Translations under genes and position numbers: made by a program
The notes under the pieces: model-generated
Seen by the model: only the letters and a program-made list of their open reading frames with translations
Databases searched by the model: none
What the model was told of the DNA's origin: nothing
NCBI GenBank assembly: GCA_023374025.1
Contig: SIJG01000007.1
Coordinates: 973,852 to 1,037,851 of the forward strand
DNA from: Heterodera schachtii
Lineage: Eukaryota; Nematoda; Chromadorea; Rhabditida; Heteroderidae
Reading direction: 5' to 3'
DNA length: 64,000 nucleotides
Part shown: in pieces, positions 34,301 to 48,256 of the stretch
How the letters are laid out: every line of letters starts with the position of its first letter
Numbering within the stretch: the first letter of the stretch is position 1

Positions 34301-36340
34301 TCCCTCTGATTCCCCCGCCCCCTTTGGTCTGCTGCCCCCACCTGGTACTTTTGCTGTTCAAACTCGGCGTTTTGTCGGTACCACGGGCTGTTCACCATCA
34401 CATGCTTTCGATGCTTCTGTCTCTCCGGACTGACTGATCCGTCGCACTCTCCGACTGACTTTTGCCGTTGGATCAGTTCTTCCGGTGCCTCTGCCAATTG
34501 CATTTGTGGCGGTGGCTCGTCGTCCTCCGCGCTCTCTTCCGCCTCCCCCATCTGCGGCATCGTCCGTTGTTTCTGTTTGACTTTCTCCCCAATTTCATCC
34601 CCCTCAATTTGTTGCTGTTGTTGTTGTTTTTGTACATGGATCTGATAGTGTTGTTGTTCATTTTGCTGTTGCTTGTTCCATTTCTGTTGCTCTTTTGCTT
34701 GTTGTACTGCTTGCTCTTCTTCTTGTCCAAATTGCCCCTGCTTCGGCTGCTGTTTGGCTAGGCCATTCTCCTTCTGCTGTTGTTGTTGTCCTGCTACTGC
34801 TTGCTTTTGTTGTTGCTCTGGTTGTTGTCCTCCTCCGCCCCTTTGCTGTTGTTGTTGTTGTTGTTGTTCAATTTGTCCGAGTTGCGTTTGTCCAACGATT
34901 TGCACTCTCTGGGGCTGCTTTTGCTGTGTCTGCTGCTGTTGCTTCATCACATATTGTTGCGCTTGCTGATGTTGTTCCCGTTCTGTTGCGTGTTGTGGAT
35001 GTTCATATTGTTGTTGCGGCTGCGGCTGTTGAAATTGCACTTGCTGATGAACGTATTGATGTTGTCGGGCAAAATTTTGAGGTTTCTGCACTTGCTGAAC
35101 AGGTTGTTGTAGTTGCTGTTGCATCGAATATTGTTGCATTTGTTGCGCTTGTTGCTGTTGTTTCGGTTGCTGCTGCATCGGATATTGTTCATGTTGTTGT
35201 GGTTGCTGTTGCGGATATTGTTGCTGTTGTTGTGAATATTGCATCGGGTATTGTTTCGGATGTTGTGGTTGCTGTTGCACCGGATATTGTTCCTGCTGTT
35301 GCGGGGGTTGCGTGGGTTGTGCCACTTTCTGCTGCTGCGTTTTGAACGGCACTTGCGGCGGCGGTTGTCGCTGCTGCTGCTGTTGCGCTTGTCCGTCCTG
35401 CTGTGGTTGTATTTTTCGCTGTTGTTGTTGTTGTTGCTGTTGTTCCGGTTTCGCTTGCCATTGTCCCTTTGGCTGATTTTGCTGTTGCCGTGGTATTTGT
35501 TGCGTTTGCGGCTGTGCCCCCAGGGGTTGTTGCTGTGCCGGAGGGTAAACAATGCGCGTCGTGGTCACCAATTTGGGGCTCGACTCGACCACCTGCTTTA
35601 GTTAATTACGCTTAATTGCATCATTACGAGTGCACCTGTTCGATCACATAGTCCTCCTTTGTCACTTTGTGAAATGGTGCCCCCGGCATTCGTTCACTCC
35701 CCGCCGGGGGGTAAAACTCCTCACGCGACCACCGCTCCGACCTTCGGCTCATTTCGCCGGCCTCCTGCGACTGTTGCGCGTCACCGCTCTGTTGAACGCG
35801 TACTTCCATCGGAAAATGCGGCATTTGTGACTGCGGTTGGCCGTTTTGCTTCGCGACGGAAGGCATTCGCTGTTGGGACGCAACGAATTGGGACTGAGAC
35901 GGCGGCACTCTGTTGGACAGAAACCAATGGCATTCATTAAAGGACAAAAATATAGGTACTCCTTCGAGATCCCTCTCGTTAACCCACTAAAATGAACTGA
36001 CTTCGCCATTTGGGGCGTTCCCAAATGCGACGCGCTTAGCCAAGTGCCAAATTCGCTGCCGTCGCCCTCCGACTGAGTGCCGCGGGGGTCGTTGACGCCG
36101 AAAATGCAAGTGGATTCGCTGGGCGACACAATCGTCGTTCCAGTGAGAGAAGAGCCGGCAGAAAGCTGCGGCTGGAGAAGTGACTGTTGTTGCGTTTGGT
36201 GTGGGACAGTGCCGCGGGGGTCGAAATTCGGCGGACGGTCGACGGCCGTTTCCCTAAGGGGCGAAAGCATTTGGTAAAGCAACGAGATTGAAATTTACAC
36301 ATCTAAAATTGTGAAAAACTGACCTGTAATAGACCGGCAT
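31344..36340 (-). CDS. Large glutamine-rich protein, function unknown
   Basis: Start ATG at 36338-36340 (MPVYYR, then RETAVDRPPNF after an in-phase intron). In order the exons encode a Ser/Thr-rich head; PPSQSQFVASQQ to TKEDYVIEQ; VVESSPKLVTTTRIVYPP; a roughly 350-residue region dominated by Gln with Pro and Tyr (about 34600-35560); NSPWYRQNAEFEQQKYQ; blocks rich in aromatic and charged residues (YAEPLYVCPDF, DEFPDGQPPPFAHG, GYKFGGMDFVDHIEFNP, FYGLDYTTMLPDGQW); a second Gln region (about 31870-32430); and a C-terminus with DVFVDGFGRPVHYVREM. There is no signal peptide or membrane segment. Runs this rich in Gln resemble prion-like or scaffold proteins of nematodes, but I do not recognise the family. 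Frame changes near 32290, 32060 and 31610 lie in repetitive sequence and make the C-terminal part uncertain. Confidence 0.65.
34187..34306. repeat. 25-bp minisatellite inside an intron of the Gln-rich gene
   Basis: At least four nearly identical copies of a 25-bp unit (ATTTGAAATGCCATTTTCCG plus TTTCC), followed by a partial copy. It sits between the exon ending EFEQQKYQ and the exon starting DFRNYAEP. The unit is not a multiple of three and is presumably spliced out. Confidence 0.85.
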
Positions 36341-37834
36341 CGTTCCGTTTGCTTCCCTTCGCTAATCGATCGAATGGACGCCAATGAAAAGAAATGCCAA
36401 AAAGGGGGGGGGGGGAAGAGGCCCAACCTCAAAGTGGGCCAACTGTGCTTAAGGCAAACAATTAAAGGTTTCATTGACGGTTCATCACCGGAAGATTTTC
36501 ATTTTAAAAAGCGAAAGGTGGGAAAGAGAGATAGAGAGAACGAGAAAGAAAGAGGGGAGAGGGAAGAGGGAGAGCGAGAGGGGAGAAAAGATGGGATGAG
36601 AGGGAAGGGAAGGGAAGGGGACGATGATCGGCGGTGATCGGGTGGGCGGGTGAAAGCGATTGAAAGTGAGGGAGAAAAGGGACAAATGTGTTGAAAGAGA
36701 GAGAATCAAGCAACGCGAGGGAAGAGAGAAATGAGAGAGAAGAAAGGGGAGGAGAGAATGGGGGAAAGGGAGAGAAAAGGGAGAGAAAGAGGGAGGGCGG
36801 GGGGAGGAGAGAATGAAAGGTTAAAAACTACGAATGGAACAATGAAAAGCAAAGCAAAGCAAAGCAACAAATGCGAAAAGTAACAAAAAAGCGAGAAAAG
36901 AAATCCAAAAACAAAAGAAAAAAAGAAGAGTAAAATGTCAGATGAGACCAAGCCAATGTTCAAAAGTTTTTAATGGGATAAAATTTCAAAGTTTCGAATC
37001 GAAGAAACGAACTGATGAAAGGGCCGAATGAAAGGGGAAAGTGACAAAGCGATCTTTGGTTGGTTGGACTCTTTTCATTCATTTTCATTATCTCAGATTG
37101 AATTCATTTTAATTTTTAAAATTTAAATTTCGATTATTTAATTCAAATTTATATTTCATTTTTATTCACTTTTATTAACATAAATTTTATTGCAAATAAC
37201 GTCTCTTTTTATCGTAATGTTATCAAATCGGAGGAAAGGGCAAAAGACGAGAGAAAAACGAAAGAAAAGGGACAATTAGGACAAATTGGGGAGAGAAAGA
37301 AAGAAAAGAGAAAGAGAAAGAAAGAATTTGCATTCGTTTGAGGGAAGGGCGGCGAAGGCAATTAAAAGAAAGAGAACGAACCCCCGGGCGAAATTCGGTT
37401 GAATGGGCCGGGCCAATCAACCAATTAATTGAGTGGGATTTCTGAATTTGGTAATGAATGGCCAACTCAAAGAGGGGGGAGAACTACGGTAGACAGACAA
37501 ATCACACAGTAACCCAGTGGGAAACAAACACAGAGAAATGACAAACGAAAAGACGAAGAAGGAAGGGGACTTCTCACTGATCAGGAAATTAATGGCCATA
37601 GAATGGGTGTTTCCACACTTCTTCCTCTTCCTCCTCTCTTCTCTTTTTCTTCTTCCTCTTCCCCTTTCATTTTCCTCTTCCTCCTCTCCTCTCTTTTCTC
37701 TCTTCCTCTTCCTCCTCTCTTTTTCCTCTTCCTCTTCCTCCTCTCTTTTTCCTCTTCCTCCACCACTTTCTCTTTATCTTCCTCCTCCTCCTCTTCTCTT
37801 TTCCTCCTCCTCCCCCACCCGTCCCTTCATGGCT
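36341..37834. other. Intergenic region, purine-rich
   Basis: Dominated by GA-rich sequence at 36510-36820 and by AAAGAAAG-type repeats at 37240-37330. A TCCTCTT pyrimidine array at 37620-37800 follows the second copy of the dispersed repeat (37527-37600). No exon is supported. Confidence 0.5.
37527..37810. repeat. Dispersed repeat, copy 2 (paired with 30280-30560)
   Basis: Same CAAACACAGAGAAATGACAA start, same AAGGGGACTTCTC and AATTAATGGCCATAGAAT blocks and same trailing pyrimidine array as the copy 7 kb upstream, in the same orientation. Confidence 0.65.
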
Positions 37835-38931
37835 TTATGCAAATCGGAACCGTCCCGTGGTCTTGTACAGCTTTCGCAACGAACTCGCACTGCTGTACGA
37901 GTGCGGGTTGGAGCGCGCGTGCGGCACATAAACCCTGAAAATAAGAAAAAAGTTTTGTAAATTCTTTGGCGTTTCGTCTCTCACCTCTCTCCATACATAA
38001 AGTTCCGATTGAACGCGTGGTCCGACGGTTTCCGCCATTCGTACGCGGAGTAGGAAAAGCGCTGCGCGTAATCGTCCGACTTCAACCGATTGGACACGTA
38101 CTTGTCCAAGTACTGCTGCGACCCGTGCAAATACGACTTCAGCGGGGTGCTCCGCTGCAAAGCAAATAAAAGGCCATTCACTCAATTAGTTCACCAAATT
38201 TGGCCTTTCCTTCTCTCACCTCACTGTTGTAAATGCGCTTTGTCTGGTTGGAGAAGTACGGTACCCAGGAGGAGCGGGATACGGTGTCCTCGAATTTCAA
38301 CGGTTTGTACCGCAACGGGTCGGGGTCCCTCTTCAGCGGTCGCATTAATTCGCGTTGGGTTTCAATGTGGCGGTGTTGCGAGTACGCCTTATTGTACCTG
38401 GGGGAACGCATTAATTAATTAAACTGCTTAATTAGTTATCAATAAATAATTATCGAGAGGCAAACCAATCATAAATGAACGGCTTATAGACGCGTTCCGT
38501 GTGCACAATTCGTTCCGCTTGGCGATAGTATTGGGGCAACGCCAAAGAGGGGGCCAACGAGGAGACGGACGGACTTTTCTGAAGCGCGTCATTCACACCA
38601 CTGATCAGTCCGTCGGCTGATCAGTCGGCTTTTCCACTCACTTTGATCGGATAGTCGTGCTGTGCCTCTTTGTAATAAGTCAGGTTCGTGTACGATGCCG
38701 AGCGGACCATCCGTTTGGGCTTTGACCACACTTCGCCGATTATGTTGCTGAACGCCGTCTGCGCCTTGGCCAGCCCCGTGTATTTCCTTTGGTTTTGGCA
38801 TTGTCCGTCGCTTTTCCCATGGCTTTTCCTCCCCCCCCCCCCGCTTTTCCCTTTGCTTACTGAGTTGGGTAATCACTCCACCATTTTGTATGCACTTGCA
38901 CATCGTCGTCCACAGAATGGTAGCGCGGCAT
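37835..38931 (-). CDS. Unrecognised protein rich in Tyr, Arg and Trp
   Basis: Start ATG at 38929-38931 (MPRYHSVDDDVQVHTKWW), stop TAA at 37835-37837. Six in-phase exons give about 260 residues. Blocks in order: KYTGLAKAQTAFSNIIGEVW, SKPKRMVRSASYTNLTYYKE, LALPQYYRQAERIVHTERVY, KPFIYDWYNKAYSQHRHIE, DTVSRSSWVPYFSNQTKRIY, LHGSQQYLDKYVSNRL, FSYSAYEWRKPSDHAFNRNF, YVPHARSNPHSYSSASSLRK and a basic end, GRFRFA. There is no signal peptide, membrane helix or low-complexity run, and the protein is strongly basic. The clean exon structure and varied composition argue that it is a real gene. It lies 1.5 kb upstream of the Gln-rich gene on the same strand. I do not recognise the family; a structural or filament-associated role is only a guess from its aromatic and basic character. 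Confidence 0.75.
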
Positions 38932-39332
38932 AACAACAAAAGCCAATCTGTGCCCTGTGAAGGGAAAATGCGGGCGAATGTGCCAAAACCAAACGAAACA
39001 ACAAAACTAATAAATGAAAGGAACACGATCGATCGGAGGAGGGGAGGGCAAAAGGATGGGGGAGGAGGGAAAAAGAGGGGGGGGGGAAGAGGGGCCGACC
39101 GACACCCCCGGGGGAACGACGGGATCGGACGGAGCAGCAACAGCAGGGAGTCGGGGAAATAGACAAAATTCTCGGGGGAACTGATGGATGGACGGACGGA
39201 TGCTGATCAGAGTTAGAACCAGCCAACACACAAAACAAAACCGAAGCCAACCAATCCCACCCGTCCGATCACTCCCTCCCCCCCCCCCCTCTTCTCCCTC
39301 CCCCTCCCCTTCCGCTCTGATCAGTCCCTCAC

Positions 39333-39363
<31 letters not shown>

Positions 39364-39848
39364 CATTTTCCCCAACTTCCCGGGCTTTGCTTGATCCATT
39401 AACTCCCTCCCCTCCACCCCAATCCACGACATTTGTTCTTTTGCCCGCTTGGATCTCGGAAAGTGTGGGCGATGTCTGAGTTGAGAGAGTGGGGGCAGCG
39501 CGGAGAGTGGGCAGACACGCAGAGAGACTGGATGGAGGCGAGAGAGTGGGCAAATGTTGGAGAGGGCAGACGGAGAAAGACACATTTTCTCAAATTTTCC
39601 TTCCCATCAGCCGACGAAGCACATTTGAGTTGGTTTTGTTCATTTATTCATTCTCTTCTCATCATCAAACGGATGAACAAAAGAAAAGGAAAATAAAACG
39701 AAAACGAAAAAAAGGGAAAAATAAATTAGCAAATAAAAAAGAGGTCCTTTTGAAAATCGGATGGATATTCGGAAGAATGGCTAAAAGTGAGTTAATCGAC
39801 CGCCCCTCCCTCCCTAATGAGTAATTAATTTCAAATTTGGCTAGCGGC
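38932..39848. other. Intergenic region with poly-G, poly-C and CT repeats
   Basis: Contains G-runs near 39080, C-runs near 39280 and 39330, and a CT repeat at 39344-39363. I see no exon. Confidence 0.5.
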
Positions 39849-42546
39849 TCAGTGTTCGTTTTTGATCCTCTCAAATGCTTCTGCAACTCTCTGGCGCATG
39901 TGCTGCTCGCTGAGTTCGAAATCAGTGGCCAAACGGATGTAGCCTTCGTGAAGGGTCAGCTTAGGACGGATGAAGCGAATTGTCTCCTTAAAACAATTAA
40001 ATGCCTTTTAATTAATTGGCCATTGATCAATGGCTGATCAGACAGTTATTCGCTCGATTCACTTTTCGGTTGTCTTACGATTGATCGACCCCTTCATCAA
40101 TTCGATCAATGGATTTTTTCTTCCGTTCCGTCCGGTTTGCTCACCTTTAGCGGGTAAGGCAGTCCCTCCTTCAGTCCCCGTGCCAATTCGGGGCCCAAAA
40201 ATGTTTTGGCAAGGGGTGCCATCTGTGAGATCACTTCCGGCTCAATGGGAATCGCGGAGCGGTGCAGCCGAATGTTCAATTTGCGCAATTTGAGGTCTCC
40301 GGCAATTTTCCTGTCGACGGCATTCAGTCGAATGTCCGCCATTCCTTCGGCAGATGAAACGAGAATTTGCCGATCTCGACGGGTGGCATTGTCCGAGACG
40401 AGGGTCAAAATGCGAGCTGATCAATGGCCAACGGGGAGAAGGGAGGAATAATGCCAAGGGAATGCCGAAAAAATAATGCCAAAGCAAAAGGAAATGGCAA
40501 AAGCAAATGCAAGGCCAACAGACACCCAACCAACCGTTCAAGTCCATTGTGCTGCGTCCGTTATGAAAATGCATTTCGGGCAGTTCGTGGGGAAGCATCA
40601 CAAATTTGGTGGTGGAGTTGGGGAAATGTTTGGCCATGGCCGGGATCAATTTGCCAACGCAAATGGACTTAAACGGACCATTTAATCACTTTCAATTAAT
40701 TAAGTAATTAATCCTTTCATTTTTGCACCTGCAGAAAGTCTCCATTGACCTGCTCAATGTCGGGGCATGTTGTGCTTAAGTTTACATTTACTTTGTCCGA
40801 ATAATTGGCCAAATTCACCGCACAAATCCCCGGTACATTTGTGGCAACGATGCCTCGTTGACCTTGACAAATTGGGCCATCAATTTTTGATTGTTTTTTT
40901 TCAAATTTACTCGGATGGTCAGCCGTTCCATTTGATAGGCGTGGTAAAGCATCGAATTCAACGTGTAATCGGAAGCGTACAAATACAACATTCGGTCCGA
41001 GTCCTGCAGTATTTACCCAATCATTGGCAAAACATTGAAATGGAAATTTTGGCACTTTATCGGTTGGAATGGGCCGAGGGTAAAAGGGAATCGGAGACGG
41101 CGAATCGGCGTAACGCAATTCGCCTGAAGGGAAGGAAAAGCCGAGCATGGGCAAGGTGGGAGGAAGTAGAAACGGACGAAACACAACCTCGTTGTTGCGT
41201 TTCGAAGAAGTCGTTGGTGACAATTGGGTCGGCCACCTAAAAATGGAGGGAAAAGTGCCTTTGGATGGCGATTGATTAATTGCGAGAGTCTCGAAGTGCA
41301 AAATTGACGGCATTTCAACTGGTGGGCAGGGATGGTACGGGTCCGAAAATTTTTGAGGCTTCAGAATACCATCCCTGGTGGGGTGTGGTGAATGCCAAGC
41401 CCGCGGTCGTTCCCTTTCCTCCTCCGTTCCCCCTTTTTTGGTACCATTCGTCCGTCGATGAACAGTCCGTCGGTGAACCGTTGGGTGAACCTAACGACAA
41501 AACGGACAAATGCTTCAGCGTTTGGCCAACTCCTCGGCTTACTTTTCGATCACTCCGCTGCCATTGCTTAGCATGCCGAAGTGTTCCTTCAGCGGAATGT
41601 AAGTGAGCTTTTGGAAAAGCAGTGGCGAGTTGCGCTCGACGATGTCGCGCATTGAGCGGCACAAAAGGTTGGGGATGCGTTGTCGGATCAGATCGTTGAT
41701 GGTCACCTGCAAAGAGCGGACTGATCAGCGATGAGCGATCACCGTCTTCGAATCACCTCGAATATTTTGAGGATAGGCCCCAAAAGGCCCTCCGGGTTGA
41801 GCGTGAATTGCGAGTGGCGAAGCTGAGTCTGACAATTGGTCACCGCCACCGAAATGAGTCCGTCGGCAGAGGCGCGGAATTGCGTCATCATTTGAATGCT
41901 CAATCCCTGCAGTTGGCCGAACACAGTGCCGGGGATTTGCAGCAGGGGACCCGCCTCGCCCAAGAAGCGGCCCGACAATCTGAACTCGTTGCCATTCTGC
42001 TGATCACTTCTCCGCCCGGTCTCACGTGATGGCGGCATCTTGGATGCCGAAAATGATCGAATTGGGCGGCACAAATTGCAGATTGGAGAAGGAAGGCGGA
42101 CGATAGGCCAACGTTTGCACGTCGCTGAGGAAAATGTTGCCGCGAATGCCCCCCTCACTGATGGCATGCTGAAAAGGAAAAAAGTGCAGAAGACAATGAG
42201 GCGGGGGACAGAAGAGAGAACGGCACAAGCGGACCGAACGATGGCATTGGCCAACAATTGAATTCTTTTTCCCTTTTCTCTGTGCCCACCTGTGCCCGGA
42301 AGCCGCGCAAATTGGCCAACTGTTCGTTGAGCAGTTTAACCGCCACGTTTTTCACGTGCTCCGCCCCTTTTCGACTCAGCCGAAGTTTAATGCCCGGGTT
42401 GCCTAAGTTTGGTTTTGCCGACTTTTGCCAAAAGTGTGGCCAAATCACCGACCGTAGTCTCTGTTCCACCGATTGTTGGGCTGTGGCTCAATTCGGGCCT
42501 GAAGCGATTGGAGCAGAAACAGAACAAAGAGAGGGAACAGAACCAT
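39849..42546 (-). CDS. Secreted BPI/LBP/CETP-family lipid-binding protein
   Basis: These two-lobed proteins bind lipids or lipopolysaccharide through hydrophobic pockets and act outside the cell. Start ATG at 42544-42546 opens a clear signal peptide (MVLFPLFVLFLLQSLQA). It is followed by GNPGIKLRLSRKGAEHVKNV, the conserved N-terminal NPG...KG motif of the family. Further blocks: SNLQFVPPNSIIFGIQDA, RLSGRFLGEAGPLLQIPG, FRASADGLISVAVTNCQTQL (with the conserved cysteine), IRQRIPNLLCRSMRDIVER, FTQRFTDGLFIDGRM, VADPIVTNDFFETQQ, LYLYASDYTLNSMLYHAYQ, KLIPAMAKHFPNSTTKF, a long C-terminal lobe with GDLKLRKLNIRLHRSAIPI, and a last exon ending ELSEQHMRQRVAEAF. Stop at 39849. The exon structure around 41270-41450 is not fully resolved. 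The ligand is unknown. Confidence 0.88.
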
Positions 42547-43326
42547 GGCGAGAGAGGGCAAAAAACGGAGGAAAAGCCCAAAAAGCCTTTGGGGGAATTG
42601 TGGCAAAACGACGGCAAAGGCAAAGGGAAGGGAAGGCGGACAAAGGGGCGGGGGCAAATCAAACGGGAAAGAAAGTTGGGGGAGGAGGGAAAGTGGCGAA
42701 GGCGACGGTGCCGTGGGGTGGCGACGCTGCGCCCCGGGCATTGCGCCGCCTTTCGCTGCTTTGTCCCCCCCCCCCGCTCATTACCCCCTTCCCCCCCCCT
42801 TCGTTAACTCGTCGCGTCGCTCTTTCTCCCCCCCCCCCTCCCCTTCATCGATTCGATTGTTGTGCATTTTTTGACCATTCAGTCAGTCTCAGTCACTCAT
42901 TCTCATCCCGGATGACCCCTCCCTTCTCCTCCCCCGCCATTCTCATCGCATTCTCCCGCCAAAGGGGCAGAACTCGATTAACCCATTCATCGGCTATTAG
43001 AGGGGGGGGGGGAGGGTGGCAACTCGGCACAAACCAAACAAAACCAGAATGATGAAAAGTCATCACAGAGGTTCGATGATGAACGCACTTCCTTTGCCCT
43101 TGGGCAACGCTTCTCGCAACCAGCAAAAGCACTAATTTACGGAAGCACTGACAAAGTTACGCTGTGGCATTTATCATATTCGTTACAACAAACGATTTAT
43201 GTCCAGGACAAGCGATCACAACTCAAAATGTACACAAATTGATAAAATGATGAATAAAATGGATGAGCCAATGTGACTCGTGGGATGTCCGTCCGTCTGA
43301 GTTTGCGTTGCGTTTACTTCGGATGA
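42547..43326. other. Intergenic region upstream of the BPI-type gene
   Basis: Contains C-runs at about 42765-42775, 42791-42799 and 42830-42838, and a G-run near 43003. It holds the presumed promoter of the BPI gene and the 3' end of fem-1. No exon is visible. Confidence 0.45.
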
Positions 43327-46855
<3,529 letters not shown>

Positions 46856-48256
46856 AAATCGATAAAATACAAGAATAAAATTGTGTAAAGCCTGAGGGAA
46901 AAGGAGTTAAAGCCAAGTGAATTTGGCAATGTTTAATATTGATTGAAATGTGATGGTATGAATGTCAGTCAAATTCATTGTAATGAATCACGAGACAAGA
47001 CAAGGGAAAGGGACAAAGTGACGTTCAAAATTTGGTAATGGAAAAAATTGTGGAAATAACAGCTGTCCTCCCCCCCCCCCCCCTTTGTTGGAAAGAGAAA
47101 AAAGATAGTGAATTGACGAACGACGAGTTGAAAGAGGAAAAGCTGGGAAAGTGAGTGAGTGCCCTTCGTCCGATCAGCAGACGGACGGCAGATGCATTCA
47201 CTCATTCCGCCGGTGCATTCGCCCGCCGCTTTTCTCTCCGTCTCTGTCCTCTTCGATTCGTTTTTTAAAAAGCATTTTAATCGAACTTTTGAGTTTGGAA
47301 GGATTGAAGTAAAATACGGTTTAAACGCCTCGAGAAAACTCCTTCGAGATGAAGAAGAAAAGGGAAGGAACGTCAACGATAGTTTTGGTTTTGTATTTAT
47401 TATTCGTTCATTGACTACCCTTTCTTATCGTCCTCCTTTCGCTCACTCCCTCAAAATTCAATCCAACAATTGGAACAAATAGAGAAAAACGAAAAACGCA
47501 CACATCGCGAGTCGTTTTGGAAATTGGCAGAAAATGGAACGAACAAACGAATCAACAATAAATAATACCTTACATATGTCATTTAACAATGAGAATGCAC
47601 GTTGACAGACGAATGAAGAAATGAAGCGAGGGGGGGGGGGGGGGGGGGAGGGAAGTTGGTGGGGCGAAAAAGCCAATTAGGCGCACTAATGATGTTCCTA
47701 ATTAATAATTTAAATGCAACAAATTAACTCAAAATAAGTGAACATTTCACTTTGTACAAAACAATGTAAATTTTTCCAAATCCAGAATTTTAAACCTTGT
47801 CCATGGACAAAACATTTACATAGATTTTGCAAATCGAATTTTATCTAACATTCGTAATTGGAATTCCTCAACTCATTAGTCAGGTGGGGAATTGCTTCTC
47901 ATATCAAACAAGGATGGCTTATGAGTGGGGCGGGGGAGGGGCGGGTGATGGATGGGTGGGCGAGCGAATCACTCGGATTGCATCATCCACGCATTTGAGG
48001 AATTGCGACCAAAACAAACGGGCGCCAATTGCGAGTCGATCGAATGCTTTCGCCTGTCCGTTACCGAATTTCACTTTCATTTATTTGGGCATTTAAAAGA
48101 TGAAAATTGTTTCTATTTTCTGCACTTTTTCTTTGTAATTTATTATGTTTACTTTTCTATAGGCAAATGAGTTGCATTTTTAATTCTTTTCAATGTTTTC
48201 CTATTTCCTCCACCAATTTAATCCGCCGAAATACCTTTTCTCCTCTTTTTTAGTTT
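46856..48256. promoter_or_regulatory. Divergent 5' region between fem-1 and cysteinyl-tRNA synthetase
   Basis: A 1.4-kb non-coding interval between two divergent start codons. It contains a C-run at about 47070-47083 and a 19-base G-run at 47630-47648; the rest is AT-rich. Both promoters should lie here, but no individual promoter element is convincing. Confidence 0.45.
48251..48253 (+). promoter_or_regulatory. Candidate trans-splice acceptor before the upstream CysRS start
   Basis: A strong pyrimidine tract (CTTTTCTCCTCTTTTTTAG) ends three bases before the ATG at 48257. This spacing is typical of spliced-leader addition in nematodes. Confidence 0.55.

Noticed and set aside
34695..35345. Plus-strand hydrophobic frame (216 codons) resembling a membrane protein
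   Set aside because: Antisense shadow of the polyglutamine region on the - strand.
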